The notes under the pieces were generated by a model. That model was not told the DNA's origin. It ran no database searches and saw nothing but the letters and a program-made list of their open reading frames with translations. This document shows positions 7,319 to 16,023 of a DNA stretch of 20,227 nt, in pieces. The position numbers were made by a program, and so were the translations under genes. This DNA is from an uncultured Bacteroidales bacterium (GTDB lineage Bacteria > Bacteroidota > Bacteroidia > Bacteroidales > UBA932): positions 1 through 20,227 of the forward strand of contig CAMOKK010000008.1 in assembly GCA_946617545.1 (NCBI GenBank), in the 5' to 3' direction. Position 1 is the first letter of the stretch. Every line of letters begins with the position of its first letter.

Positions 7319-8248
7319 TTATTCAACAGAATTCATGTCTATCAGGTTGTTCAGGAGGGCGTACACGGTGAGCCCGGCCACCGTCTTGATGCCGGTCTTG
7401 CGGGTAATGTTCTTGCGGTGCGTGATAACCGTGTAGATGGAAATATTGTACTGGTCGGCAATTTCCTTGTTGAGCATGCCCTTGGCCACGCTCACCAGGA
7501 TTTCCTTCTCGCGGGCGCTCAGCTCCTCCCCTTCCGGGCGGGCGGCCGCCACCACCTCCTCCATGCGCACCACCATGGGTACCAGGATGTCGTCCTCGAT
7601 GTGGGTGTGCTTCTGGAGGTCCTGCTCCAGCGAGTACAGGTAGAAGAGGACACCGTAGGCTTCCTGCCGGTCTCCCCGGGGCGGGAAATACATCATGATG
7701 AGGTTTTTGAGGTCGGCCAGCTTTTCCTCCACATTGGTGTGGTTTTCCTCGTATTCGCCAATCGTGAAGGCGTTGCCGTCCTCGGAATTGAGCATCTTTT
7801 CCACATAGGGAAACACCGTCTCCTCTTCGTATTGGAAGTGGGCCTTGAGTTCCTCCTTGTACTCATGGAAGAAGCGCCAGAGCACGTTTTTCTGCTTTTC
7901 GTCGCAGTCTCTCACCATCTTGCACAAGGCCTCCTCCAAGGAAGGAATCACGCTGCCCATATAATAGCTGTGGGAGTTGCGGAGGTAGTCCAGGATGCCG
8001 GTAAGGTCGGCATTTTGAAGCTCTTCCCGGCTGGGCCGATACCCCTCCGTCACATACATGCGGCACAGCATGAGGAAGGTGCCGGGGTCTACACCCGCCT
8101 CCTGACAGACTTCCTCAACCGTTTTTTCTCCGAATCCCAGGTGGAGTCCCATGCGGCCGAAAACCCCGAAGAGGGCATAGTCGGCGTCCAGGAGGTCTGC
8201 CATGCGCATGGCAGCACTCATTCCTTTACGCTCGCGTGGGTTTTTCAT
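7319..8248 (-). CDS. Hemerythrin/RIC-like di-iron sensor fused to a LuxR-type DNA-binding domain
   Basis: A probable one-component regulator of 309 residues. Residues about 15-85 resemble the N-terminal region of ScdA/YtfE (RIC) proteins, and about 86-230 form a hemerythrin-like four-helix bundle with candidate iron ligands H93 (NSHSYY), H137 and E141 (AHFQYEEE), H170 (EENHTN), and H214/H216 with E218 (KHTHIED). Residues about 243-302 are a GerE/LuxR helix-turn-helix (LSAREKEILVSVAKGMLNKEIA). Hemerythrin-like domains bind O2, NO or redox signals, so an oxygen or nitric-oxide responsive factor is likely. It was probably the first gene of the apt-guaB-guaA unit before the palindromic element landed. 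The start is uncertain: ATG 8248 lies only 6 nt below the -7 box, and the in-frame ATG at 8221 is the alternative. Confidence 0.85.
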   Translation of the reverse strand: MKNPRERKGMSAAMRMADLLDADYALFGVFGRMGLHLGFGEKTVEEVCQEAGVDPGTFLMLCRMYVTEGYRPSREELQNADLTGILDYLRNSHSYYMGSVIPSLEEALCKMVRDCDEKQKNVLWRFFHEYKEELKAHFQYEEETVFPYVEKMLNSEDGNAFTIGEYEENHTNVEEKLADLKNLIMMYFPPRGDRQEAYGVLFYLYSLEQDLQKHTHIEDDILVPMVVRMEEVVAAARPEGEELSAREKEILVSVAKGMLNKEIADQYNISIYTVITHRKNITRKTGIKTVAGLTVYALLNNLIDMNSVE

Positions 8249-8252
8249 GACT

Positions 8253-8293
8253 GGCAAAGTTAGTTATTTTTTCGAAAATAGCGTAACTTTGCC
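8253..8293. promoter_or_regulatory. Near-palindromic divergent promoter region
   Basis: Perfect 10-bp arms ggcaaagtta (8253-8262) and taactttgcc (8284-8293) each contain an outward-facing TAACTTTG -7 box. The 21 bp between them hold ttttcgaaaa, itself a palindrome. The minus box (8262-8255) serves the hemerythrin-LuxR gene and the plus box (8284-8291) serves nhaC with a leader of about 20 nt. The -33 regions of both promoters fall inside the shared centre, so one protein bound there could control both directions. Confidence 0.65.
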
Positions 8294-8315
8294 CTGTCCA
8301 AAACGAACCGAAACC

Positions 8316-9641
8316 ATGCCCATTCACACAGAAAAAGTGCAGCAGCACACGCATGCGTCCCGCAAAATGAACGGCTGGCTGGCCCTGAGCCCGCTTTTCG
8401 TATTTCTGGCGGTCTACCTGGCCGGCTCCATCGTGGCCCACGATTTTTACAAGGTGCCGGTGGCCGCGGCCTTCATCATTGCATCGGCCTATTCCCTCCT
8501 CATTACGCGAAGCGTAGAGAAGACGGACGACAAGATTGCCATTTTCTCCGAGGGAGCGGGCAACCGGAATGTGCTGCTGATGATTTGGATTTTCGTGCTG
8601 GCGGGGGCTTTTGCCGCCACGGCCAAGGACATCGGGGCCATTGACGCCACGGTGAACGCCACGCTGCGGGTGCTGCCCGGAAACCTGCTGTATGCGGGGC
8701 TTTTCCTGGCGGCCTGCTTCATCTCTATGGCCATCGGCACGTCTGTGGGAACCATTGTGGCGCTGGTGCCCCTCGCTTCCGGCATTGCGGCGGAGGCGGG
8801 GGTGGGCATCCCCTTCATGACGGCCATCATCGTGGGCGGGGCTTTCTTCGGAGACAATCTTTCTTTCATCTCGGACACCACCGTGGCGGCCACGGGGAGC
8901 CAGGGCTGCTCTATGCGCGACAAATTCCACGTGAACCTGTGGATTGCGGCCCCGGCAGCCATCCTGGTCACCATCCTGTATGTGGTGCTGGGGCTCTCCA
9001 TGACGGCGAGTCCTTCGGGCAACCCGGTACAGTGGATAGGGCTGCTGCCCTACCTGCTGGTGATAGGCCTGGCGCTCGCGGGGGTGAACGTGGTCACCGT
9101 GCTGGCCATCGGCATTGGCGTAAACGGCATCATCGGCTGGTGTACGGGCGCTTTTGACTTTGTGGGCTGGATGGCCTCCATCGGCGGAGGCATCGGCTCC
9201 ATGGGTGAGCTCATCATCGTGTCCCTGCTGGCCGGCGGCCTGCTGGAGGTCATCCGCTACAACGGCGGACTGGAGTTTATCACGGGCGGCCTCACCCGGC
9301 GCATCGCGGGCCGGCGGACAGCCGCCCTTTCCATCGCCGCCCTGGTATCCCTGGTGAACCTGTGCACCGCCAACAATACCATTGCCATCATTACGGTAGG
9401 GCCTCTTGCCAAGGACATCACCGAGCGCTTCGGCCTGGATCCGCGCAAAACGGCCTCCATCCTGGACACCTTCTCCTGCCTGGTGCAGGGCATCATTCCC
9501 TACGGGGCGCAGATGCTCATGGCCAGCGGCCTGGCGGGGGTGTCGGCCCTGGCTATCATCGGCCATCTGTACTATCCCTTCGTATTGGGGGTGGTGGCCC
9601 TCCTCTCCATCCTTCTGCGCTTTCCCAGAAAGTATTCCTGA
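8316..9641 (+). CDS. nhaC: NhaC-family Na+/H+ antiporter
   Basis: Polytopic inner-membrane transporter of 441 residues, expected to exchange Na+ for H+. The signature GGAFFGDNLSFISDTTVAAT lies near the middle (about 176-195), preceded by the MAIGTSVGTIVALVPLASG helix, and NLCTANNTIAIITVGPLAKDI occurs in the second half. About ten to twelve hydrophobic segments are spread along it. The ATG at 8316 follows a TAACTTTG promoter at the right distance; frame-open sequence upstream overlaps the divergent regulator. It ends in TGATG, sharing one base with queH. It belongs to a family distinct from NhaA at the start of the window, so this stretch holds two unrelated Na+/H+ antiporters. Exact substrate is inferred; NhaC relatives also include malate/lactate-linked antiporters. 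Confidence 0.92.
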   Translation: MPIHTEKVQQHTHASRKMNGWLALSPLFVFLAVYLAGSIVAHDFYKVPVAAAFIIASAYSLLITRSVEKTDDKIAIFSEGAGNRNVLLMIWIFVLAGAFAATAKDIGAIDATVNATLRVLPGNLLYAGLFLAACFISMAIGTSVGTIVALVPLASGIAAEAGVGIPFMTAIIVGGAFFGDNLSFISDTTVAATGSQGCSMRDKFHVNLWIAAPAAILVTILYVVLGLSMTASPSGNPVQWIGLLPYLLVIGLALAGVNVVTVLAIGIGVNGIIGWCTGAFDFVGWMASIGGGIGSMGELIIVSLLAGGLLEVIRYNGGLEFITGGLTRRIAGRRTAALSIAALVSLVNLCTANNTIAIITVGPLAKDITERFGLDPRKTASILDTFSCLVQGIIPYGAQMLMASGLAGVSALAIIGHLYYPFVLGVVALLSILLRFPRKYS

Positions 9642-10213
9642 TGACGACGCCCCTGCATATCGAGGTGCCCGGAGGGGCCGATAAGGTGCTCCTGCATGCA
9701 TGCTGCGCCCCGTGCTCCAGCGCCATCGTGGAGTGCCTGATGGAGCGCGGCATCCGGCCCGTGATTTTCTATTCCAATTCCAACATTTTCCCGCGGGAAG
9801 AATATGACCACCGCCTGAACGAGTGCATCCGCTATGCCCGCAAATGGGGCATCGAGATAGTGGACGACGTGTATGACCACCAGGCCTGGCGGCTCTGCGC
9901 CCGGGGCCTGGAGACGGAGCCGGAACGCGGAAAACGCTGCCTGGAATGTTTCAAGCAGCGTTTGCTTCGGGCGGCGCAATATGCCTCAGAGAATGGATTT
10001 CAAGTTTTGGCCACCACCCTGGCCAGTTCCCGATGGAAAGACCTATCCCAGGTGGACGAGGCGGGCCGATGGGCCTGTGAACAAGTTTCCGGCGTTACCT
10101 GGTGGGCCCAAAACTGGCGTAAGGGCGGGCTCCAGGAACGCCGGAATCAAATTATCAAAGAAGAAAACTTCTACAACCAGCTGTTCTGCGGCTGCGAGTT
10201 TTCCCGTTATTAG
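9641..10213 (+). CDS. queH: Epoxyqueuosine reductase QueH
   Basis: Performs the last step of queuosine synthesis, reducing epoxyqueuosine in tRNA to queuosine; it is the non-cobalamin alternative to QueG. The 190-residue protein (DUF208) shows the family's cysteine pattern: CCAPC at 21-25, CLEC at 100-103 and CGC at 183-185, which in the family hold an iron-sulfur cluster and a redox-active pair. It also has FYSNSNIFPREEY (43-55) and the TTLASSRWKD stretch near 125-134. The start overlaps the nhaC stop (TGATG), so the pair is one operon with translational coupling. Its stop overlaps the stop of the convergent beta-barrel gene by two bases. No other queuosine genes are present here. Confidence 0.92.
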   Translation: MTTPLHIEVPGGADKVLLHACCAPCSSAIVECLMERGIRPVIFYSNSNIFPREEYDHRLNECIRYARKWGIEIVDDVYDHQAWRLCARGLETEPERGKRCLECFKQRLLRAAQYASENGFQVLATTLASSRWKDLSQVDEAGRWACEQVSGVTWWAQNWRKGGLQERRNQIIKEENFYNQLFCGCEFSRY

Positions 10214-10881
10214 AAGCTGAAGATTACGCCGGCCTTGATATAATGGCGGCCCATTTTCTGACCCTCAACCTTGGATATATTGAGCAGGGAGTGCTCGTAG
10301 CCCACATTGAACTTGATGTCTCCGACACCGATACCGACACCGCCGCCCAGAAGGATGTTGAAAGGATTGCCGTCACCGTCTTTTCCATAGTGGTTGTAGG
10401 ACTCGCCGCCGCTGCGATGGATACCGGCGATGGAGAACGCGGCCGTGGCGGTGGAACGGGCCATCACGCCATACTGGATGGTAGGACCTGCATAGGCGAA
10501 GAAATTCACGTTATCGCCGATGGAAGTCTTGAAATTGAAGTTGAGCGGGATATTGAGAGCCACCTCGGTGTAATGGTAAGAGGCGGCGCCGGAAACCATG
10601 ATGCCGCCGAAATTTCCTCCGTCGGTCACATTCTTGCCCTGGAAGAGCATGTGAAAATACAATCCGGGGGTAAAGCCGAAGTGCTCTCCCAGATGGAAGT
10701 TATAACCGCCACCCAGGTAGAAACCGTTCATGTGGTCGGGGTCTCCGATGGCTTTTCCGTCGTTTCCTTTGGTATTCTCAATAACGTGGAGATAACCGGC
10801 GCCTACCACCACCTGGGCGTAGGCCTGGCTGCCGGCAAGCAGCATGGTTGCCGCAAAAAGGCTTGCAATAATTTTTTTCAT
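10210..10881 (-). CDS. Small outer-membrane beta-barrel protein (porin-like), copy 1
   Basis: A 223-residue protein with signal peptide MKKIIASLFAATMLLAGSQAYA and probable cleavage before QVVV. The rest alternates aromatic and glycine residues in short strands (GFYLGGGYNFHLGEHFG, FNILLGGGVGIGVGDIKFNVGYEH) and ends in VIFSF, a C-terminal aromatic beta-signal for outer-membrane assembly. It resembles the PF13568-type outer-membrane beta-barrel group, and its tail SLLNISKVEGQKMG is close to the neighbouring gene's SLLNVSRIEGERTG. It starts 17 nt after the stop of copy 2, so the two probably share a transcript. Function within the envelope is unknown. Confidence 0.85.
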   Translation of the reverse strand: MKKIIASLFAATMLLAGSQAYAQVVVGAGYLHVIENTKGNDGKAIGDPDHMNGFYLGGGYNFHLGEHFGFTPGLYFHMLFQGKNVTDGGNFGGIMVSGAASYHYTEVALNIPLNFNFKTSIGDNVNFFAYAGPTIQYGVMARSTATAAFSIAGIHRSGGESYNHYGKDGDGNPFNILLGGGVGIGVGDIKFNVGYEHSLLNISKVEGQKMGRHYIKAGVIFSF

Positions 10882-10898
10882 TGTATTACATTTATGAA

Positions 10899-11630
10899 TT
10901 AATCCTCTCCGATGGTGAAGTTCACACCCACCTTGATTTGGGAACGGCCGGTGCGCTCACCCTCGATGCGGGACACATTGAGGAGGCTGTGGTCATAGCC
11001 CACCATGATCTGGATGTCTCCCAGCTGGACGCCCACGCCGCCGCCGGCGTACATGTTGAAGGGACGCATGTCCGCATTGCTGGACCACAGGTGGTCATAC
11101 TTGTAGGTGTTGCCGGAGGTGGCGTAGAAGACACGGCCGCCGCGGGGCCCCACAACAATGCCCACGGGGGTAATCACACCCTCACGGTAGGTGGTGTGGG
11201 CCAGGGGGACAAACTGTCCCACTACGCCGCCGTAAACTACGATTTTGACATTGTCGTTAATCTCGAACTTGTAGGTAAGGTTGAGCGGTATGTTCAGGCC
11301 CAGTTCACGGTAAATACCATTGCTGAAGGAAAAGCCGGGACCGAAGGTCTTCTGGTAGTGAAGCGGATCCTCCTTGTAGTTGACCGTCTGGAACAGGCCG
11401 TCCAGATAGAAGCCGGGTGCGAAACCCAGGCCGGCCACCAGATTGAAATTGTAGGATGCGCCCACATAGAAACCGCCCATGTTTTCCGTAAACTTGGGGT
11501 CGTTATTGGTGTAGCGGGTAATTTCCGTAGAATTGAGGAACCCCACGCCCACATAGAGCTGGGCCTTGGCCTCCGTAGCGGCCAGAAGCAGCGCAGCAAC
11601 GACAGCGGCGCTTGCGAATAATTTCTTCAT
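10899..11630 (-). CDS. Small outer-membrane beta-barrel protein (porin-like), copy 2
   Basis: A 243-residue paralogue of the gene that follows it. The start is MKKLFASAAVVAALLLAATEA at 11630, a clear signal peptide ending AKA-QLYVG; an in-frame extension (MVFYNLID) upstream would spoil it. Strand-like segments include GGFYVGASYNFNLVAGLGFAP and MYAGGGVGVQLGDIQIMVGYDH. Unlike its two paralogues the protein does not end in an aromatic residue: the last strand NFTI is followed by GED, which weakens the usual C-terminal assembly signal. No convincing -7 box was found directly upstream. The gap above it carries a candidate small RNA on the opposite strand. Confidence 0.85.
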   Translation of the reverse strand: MKKLFASAAVVAALLLAATEAKAQLYVGVGFLNSTEITRYTNNDPKFTENMGGFYVGASYNFNLVAGLGFAPGFYLDGLFQTVNYKEDPLHYQKTFGPGFSFSNGIYRELGLNIPLNLTYKFEINDNVKIVVYGGVVGQFVPLAHTTYREGVITPVGIVVGPRGGRVFYATSGNTYKYDHLWSSNADMRPFNMYAGGGVGVQLGDIQIMVGYDHSLLNVSRIEGERTGRSQIKVGVNFTIGED

Positions 11631-11663
11631 ATCGATTAAGTTATAAAATACCAACTTTTAGGG

Positions 11664-11695
11664 ATTGACCACCATGACCATACGCGCTACCTTTG
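11664..11695 (+). promoter_or_regulatory. Promoter of a candidate intergenic small RNA
   Basis: ATTG at 11664-11667, a 20-nt spacer and TACCTTTG at 11688-11695 give the same spacing and the same -33 word as the feoAB promoter (ATTG-N20-TAACTTTG). It points rightward into a gap with no plus-strand gene, ahead of a strong hairpin. Confidence 0.55.
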
Positions 11696-11701
11696 CAAAA
11701 G

Positions 11702-11785
11702 AAATTTAGCCATATAGCTTAGGTAATATCAGATCCTTTTATTGTTGTTCAAATCACCTCGCCGGGATGGCGAGGTGATTTTGTA
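11702..11785 (+). ncRNA. Candidate intergenic small RNA (about 80 nt)
   Basis: Predicted only from its signals: a good plus-strand promoter ending at 11695, a start expected a few bases later, and a perfect 13-bp hairpin followed by TTTT at the far end. The 50 nt between are A+T-rich with no open frame worth noting. It lies between two paralogous beta-barrel genes read on the other strand, so a role in their control is possible but unproven. The ends are approximate. I could not match it to a known RNA family. Confidence 0.4.
11751..11781. terminator. Strong hairpin terminator, probably bidirectional
   Basis: Arms 11751-11763 (aaatcacctcgcc) and 11769-11781 pair perfectly over 13 bp around a 5-nt loop. 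Read rightward the stem runs into TTTTGTATT, a fair U-tract; read leftward it begins 4 nt after the stop of beta-barrel copy 3. It can serve that gene and the candidate small RNA. Confidence 0.75.
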
Positions 11786-12412
11786 TTAAAACAGGTAACC
11801 TACGCCAAAGTGCAGGAAATTGCGGCTCACCTTATAATCCTCAGTGCGGGACTGGTTCAGGAAGCCGAAGTCAAAGCCCACCTCGATGCGCAGCAGTTCA
11901 CTCACCTCCACGCCGGCGGTGATGCCCCAGAAGAGGTTGAAGAAGGTGCGGGCCTCTCCAAAACGATTGTTTTTTCTCAGAAGGGAGTATGTGGTGCCCT
12001 GGTTGTCCCGCACATTGTGGGTAAAGGCGAACTGCAGGGCGGGACCTGTCTGGCCGAAAACGTGGAAGTTGTCGTTAATCTTGTAGGTGTAGCAGGCCTG
12101 AACGGGGATGTTAAGAGCCAGTTCGCTCACACTGTAAGAATTGAACTGGGCGTGACGGCCGAAAAGGGCGGAGATGTTGGCTCCGGGAAGAACGGCCAGC
12201 CCGTTGACATACTTGTCCAGGCTGTAGTAATAATTGGCTCCTACATAAAAGCCGTCCAAACTCCCTTTATAGGGCAGATAGCCGTTGGCGTTACCCACGA
12301 CGGCATACTTGGAATTCTCAAAAGCGTGAATGTAACCGGCATTGGCCACAATCTGAGCCTGGGCCAGCGTGCCCACAAACAGGGCCGCTGCAATGAGGAT
12401 AAATTTTTTCAT
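11786..12412 (-). CDS. Small outer-membrane beta-barrel protein (porin-like), copy 3
   Basis: A 208-residue protein with signal peptide MKKFILIAAALFVGTLAQA and a mature part starting QIVANAGYIHAFENSKY, which parallels the QVVVGAGYLHVIENTK start of copy 1. Strand-like segments include DGFYVGANYYYSLDKY and LRIEVGFDFGFLNQSRTED, and it ends GVGYLF with a terminal phenylalanine as expected for barrel assembly. It is more diverged from copies 1 and 2 than those are from each other. A TATTTTTG -7 box lies about 30 nt upstream, and a strong hairpin follows the stop, so it is probably transcribed on its own. Confidence 0.85.
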   Translation of the reverse strand: MKKFILIAAALFVGTLAQAQIVANAGYIHAFENSKYAVVGNANGYLPYKGSLDGFYVGANYYYSLDKYVNGLAVLPGANISALFGRHAQFNSYSVSELALNIPVQACYTYKINDNFHVFGQTGPALQFAFTHNVRDNQGTTYSLLRKNNRFGEARTFFNLFWGITAGVEVSELLRIEVGFDFGFLNQSRTEDYKVSRNFLHFGVGYLF

Positions 12413-12441
12413 ATTGATACCACTATTTATTTTCCAGTCTG

Positions 12442-12449
12442 CAAAAATA
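12442..12449 (-). promoter_or_regulatory. -7 box for beta-barrel copy 3
   Basis: The minus strand reads TATTTTTG, matching TAnnTTTG, about 30 nt above the ATG at 12412 and inside the 48-bp gap after the acyltransferase stop. No TTTG is seen at the -33 spacing. Confidence 0.4.
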
Positions 12450-12460
12450 CATATATTTTT

Positions 12461-13480
12461 TTACAACTTGATAAAAATCTTTTTCCGGTACAGCGGCAAG
12501 GCCGTCAGATAGATGAGCAGCAGGCAGAAAAGGGCGAACAGCAGGGAAGTTCCCTGGTTTACGCCCACCTGCCGCATCACCCAGCCCTGGAAACCCGTGA
12601 GGGAGAAGGTCCAGGCCAGGACGTCGCTCAGCAGATAGCAGAAAATGGCATTGCTTCCGAAGGAGCGGAAAAAGCCCGTATGCTTCCATGCGCCCGTTTC
12701 GTCTATGAGGTAGTGCAGGAGGCTCAGGATGAGGGTATCGGCCCCGCAGACCACCAGCACAAAGCTGGGAGACCAGATTTTCTTGTTAATCGGCAGAAGC
12801 CATTGGAGCAGGAAACCCGCCACCAGAAGGGCTGTGCCCCAGGAATCCATCTTCCGGAAGTCTTTGGAGGCAAAGATTTTCCCCATCAAAAAGCCGATGA
12901 GCGTATGCGCCACCGCCGGAAGGGTGGACAGCAGGCCCTCGGGGTCGATGCCTTTGTCATTATACAGGTGAGCCTGTCCCAGGATGGCGCGGTCTATCCG
13001 GGCCACGATGTTCTCCGGCCCGTGGACATAGCCGTCAAAGAGCAGCAGCACCAGGCCGTACAGCACAAGAAGGCCTCCGGCTATCCAGGGCAGGGCTTTT
13101 TGCTTCACCGAGCAGATGATGGCGGCCGATAATCCATAGCACAGCGCCAGCCGCACCAGCACGCCGGTGAGCCGGATGGAGCCGCGGGAATACAGCAGCA
13201 TGCTGATGGCGTTTACCCCAAGCCCCACGCCCAGCAGCAGCACAAAGCGGCGGAGTATCTTCCAATTGGGTTTGAACTCCTGCTTCCGGAGGGAGAAAAA
13301 CATGGACACTCCCATCACGAAGACGAAGGAGGGGAAAATGAAATCGGCCACGGTGAAGCCGTTCCAGGCGGCATGGCGCATCATGGGCAGGACGGCATTC
13401 CAGGAGCCCGGCAGGTTGGCCACAATCATGAGGGCGATGGTGAGTCCCCTCAGGACATCTAAGGATATTACGCGTTTCAT
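12461..13480 (-). CDS. NagX/HgsnAT-like transmembrane acyltransferase (DUF5009 type)
   Basis: A 339-residue inner-membrane protein of the heparan-alpha-glucosaminide N-acetyltransferase group (DUF1624/DUF5009). The start MKRVISLDVLRGLTIALMI carries the hallmark S-D-RG motif at the first membrane helix, followed by WNGFTVADFIFPSFVFVMG near residues 39-57. About nine or ten further hydrophobic helices follow, and a Lys-rich end (YRKKIFIKL) closes it. Characterised relatives acetylate amino sugars such as glucosamine across the membrane, so a role in amino-sugar recycling or scavenging is inferred. Length is near the usual 360-390. The gene is divergent from feoAB and has a -7 box only 4 nt before its ATG, which suggests a leaderless message. 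Confidence 0.82.
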   Translation of the reverse strand: MKRVISLDVLRGLTIALMIVANLPGSWNAVLPMMRHAAWNGFTVADFIFPSFVFVMGVSMFFSLRKQEFKPNWKILRRFVLLLGVGLGVNAISMLLYSRGSIRLTGVLVRLALCYGLSAAIICSVKQKALPWIAGGLLVLYGLVLLLFDGYVHGPENIVARIDRAILGQAHLYNDKGIDPEGLLSTLPAVAHTLIGFLMGKIFASKDFRKMDSWGTALLVAGFLLQWLLPINKKIWSPSFVLVVCGADTLILSLLHYLIDETGAWKHTGFFRSFGSNAIFCYLLSDVLAWTFSLTGFQGWVMRQVGVNQGTSLLFALFCLLLIYLTALPLYRKKIFIKL

Positions 13481-13484
13481 GCTT

Positions 13485-13492
13485 CAAAGTTA
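13485..13492 (-). promoter_or_regulatory. -7 box abutting the acyltransferase start
   Basis: The minus strand reads TAACTTTG, ending 4 nt before the ATG at 13480. With usual spacing, transcription would begin at or next to the ATG. The nearest TTTG upstream leaves 23 nt, slightly longer than the 20 nt seen for feoAB. Confidence 0.4.
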
Positions 13493-13524
13493 TGACTTTT
13501 TCTTCAGAATCCCTACAAATGGGG

Positions 13525-13556
13525 ATTGACGGCTGCGGGGATAAGCCGTAACTTTG
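13525..13556 (+). promoter_or_regulatory. Promoter of feoAB
   Basis: ATTG at 13525-13528, a 20-nt spacer and TAACTTTG at 13549-13556, followed by a leader of about 20 nt to the ATG at 13583. Spacing and -7 box fit the Bacteroidota primary sigma consensus. I see no clear Fur-type palindrome over it. Confidence 0.6.
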
Positions 13557-13582
13557 CGCCCAGCGCAAAACCGACGACAACT

Positions 13583-15976
<2,394 letters not shown>

Positions 15977-15998
15977 TACGTTTTTCAGGAAAAAACAC

Positions 15999-16006
15999 TA
16001 CCTTTA
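15999..16006 (+). promoter_or_regulatory. Possible -7 box for the lipoprotein-protease pair
   Basis: TACCTTTA differs from TAnnTTTG only in the last base and lies 17 nt before the GTG start, just after the feoB stop. There is no good -33 box. Read-through from feoB is equally possible. Confidence 0.3.
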
Positions 16007-16023
16007 CGGAAAATAACCACACC

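Noticed and set aside
8226..9701. A 491-codon open frame antisense to nhaC
   Set aside because: Low-complexity His/Gly/Arg-rich translation with no motif; the plus strand encodes a complete NhaC transporter.
11751..11781. Hairpin as a repressor operator
   Set aside because: Its position right after a stop codon, its 13-bp G+C-rich stem and the following T-run fit a terminator better.
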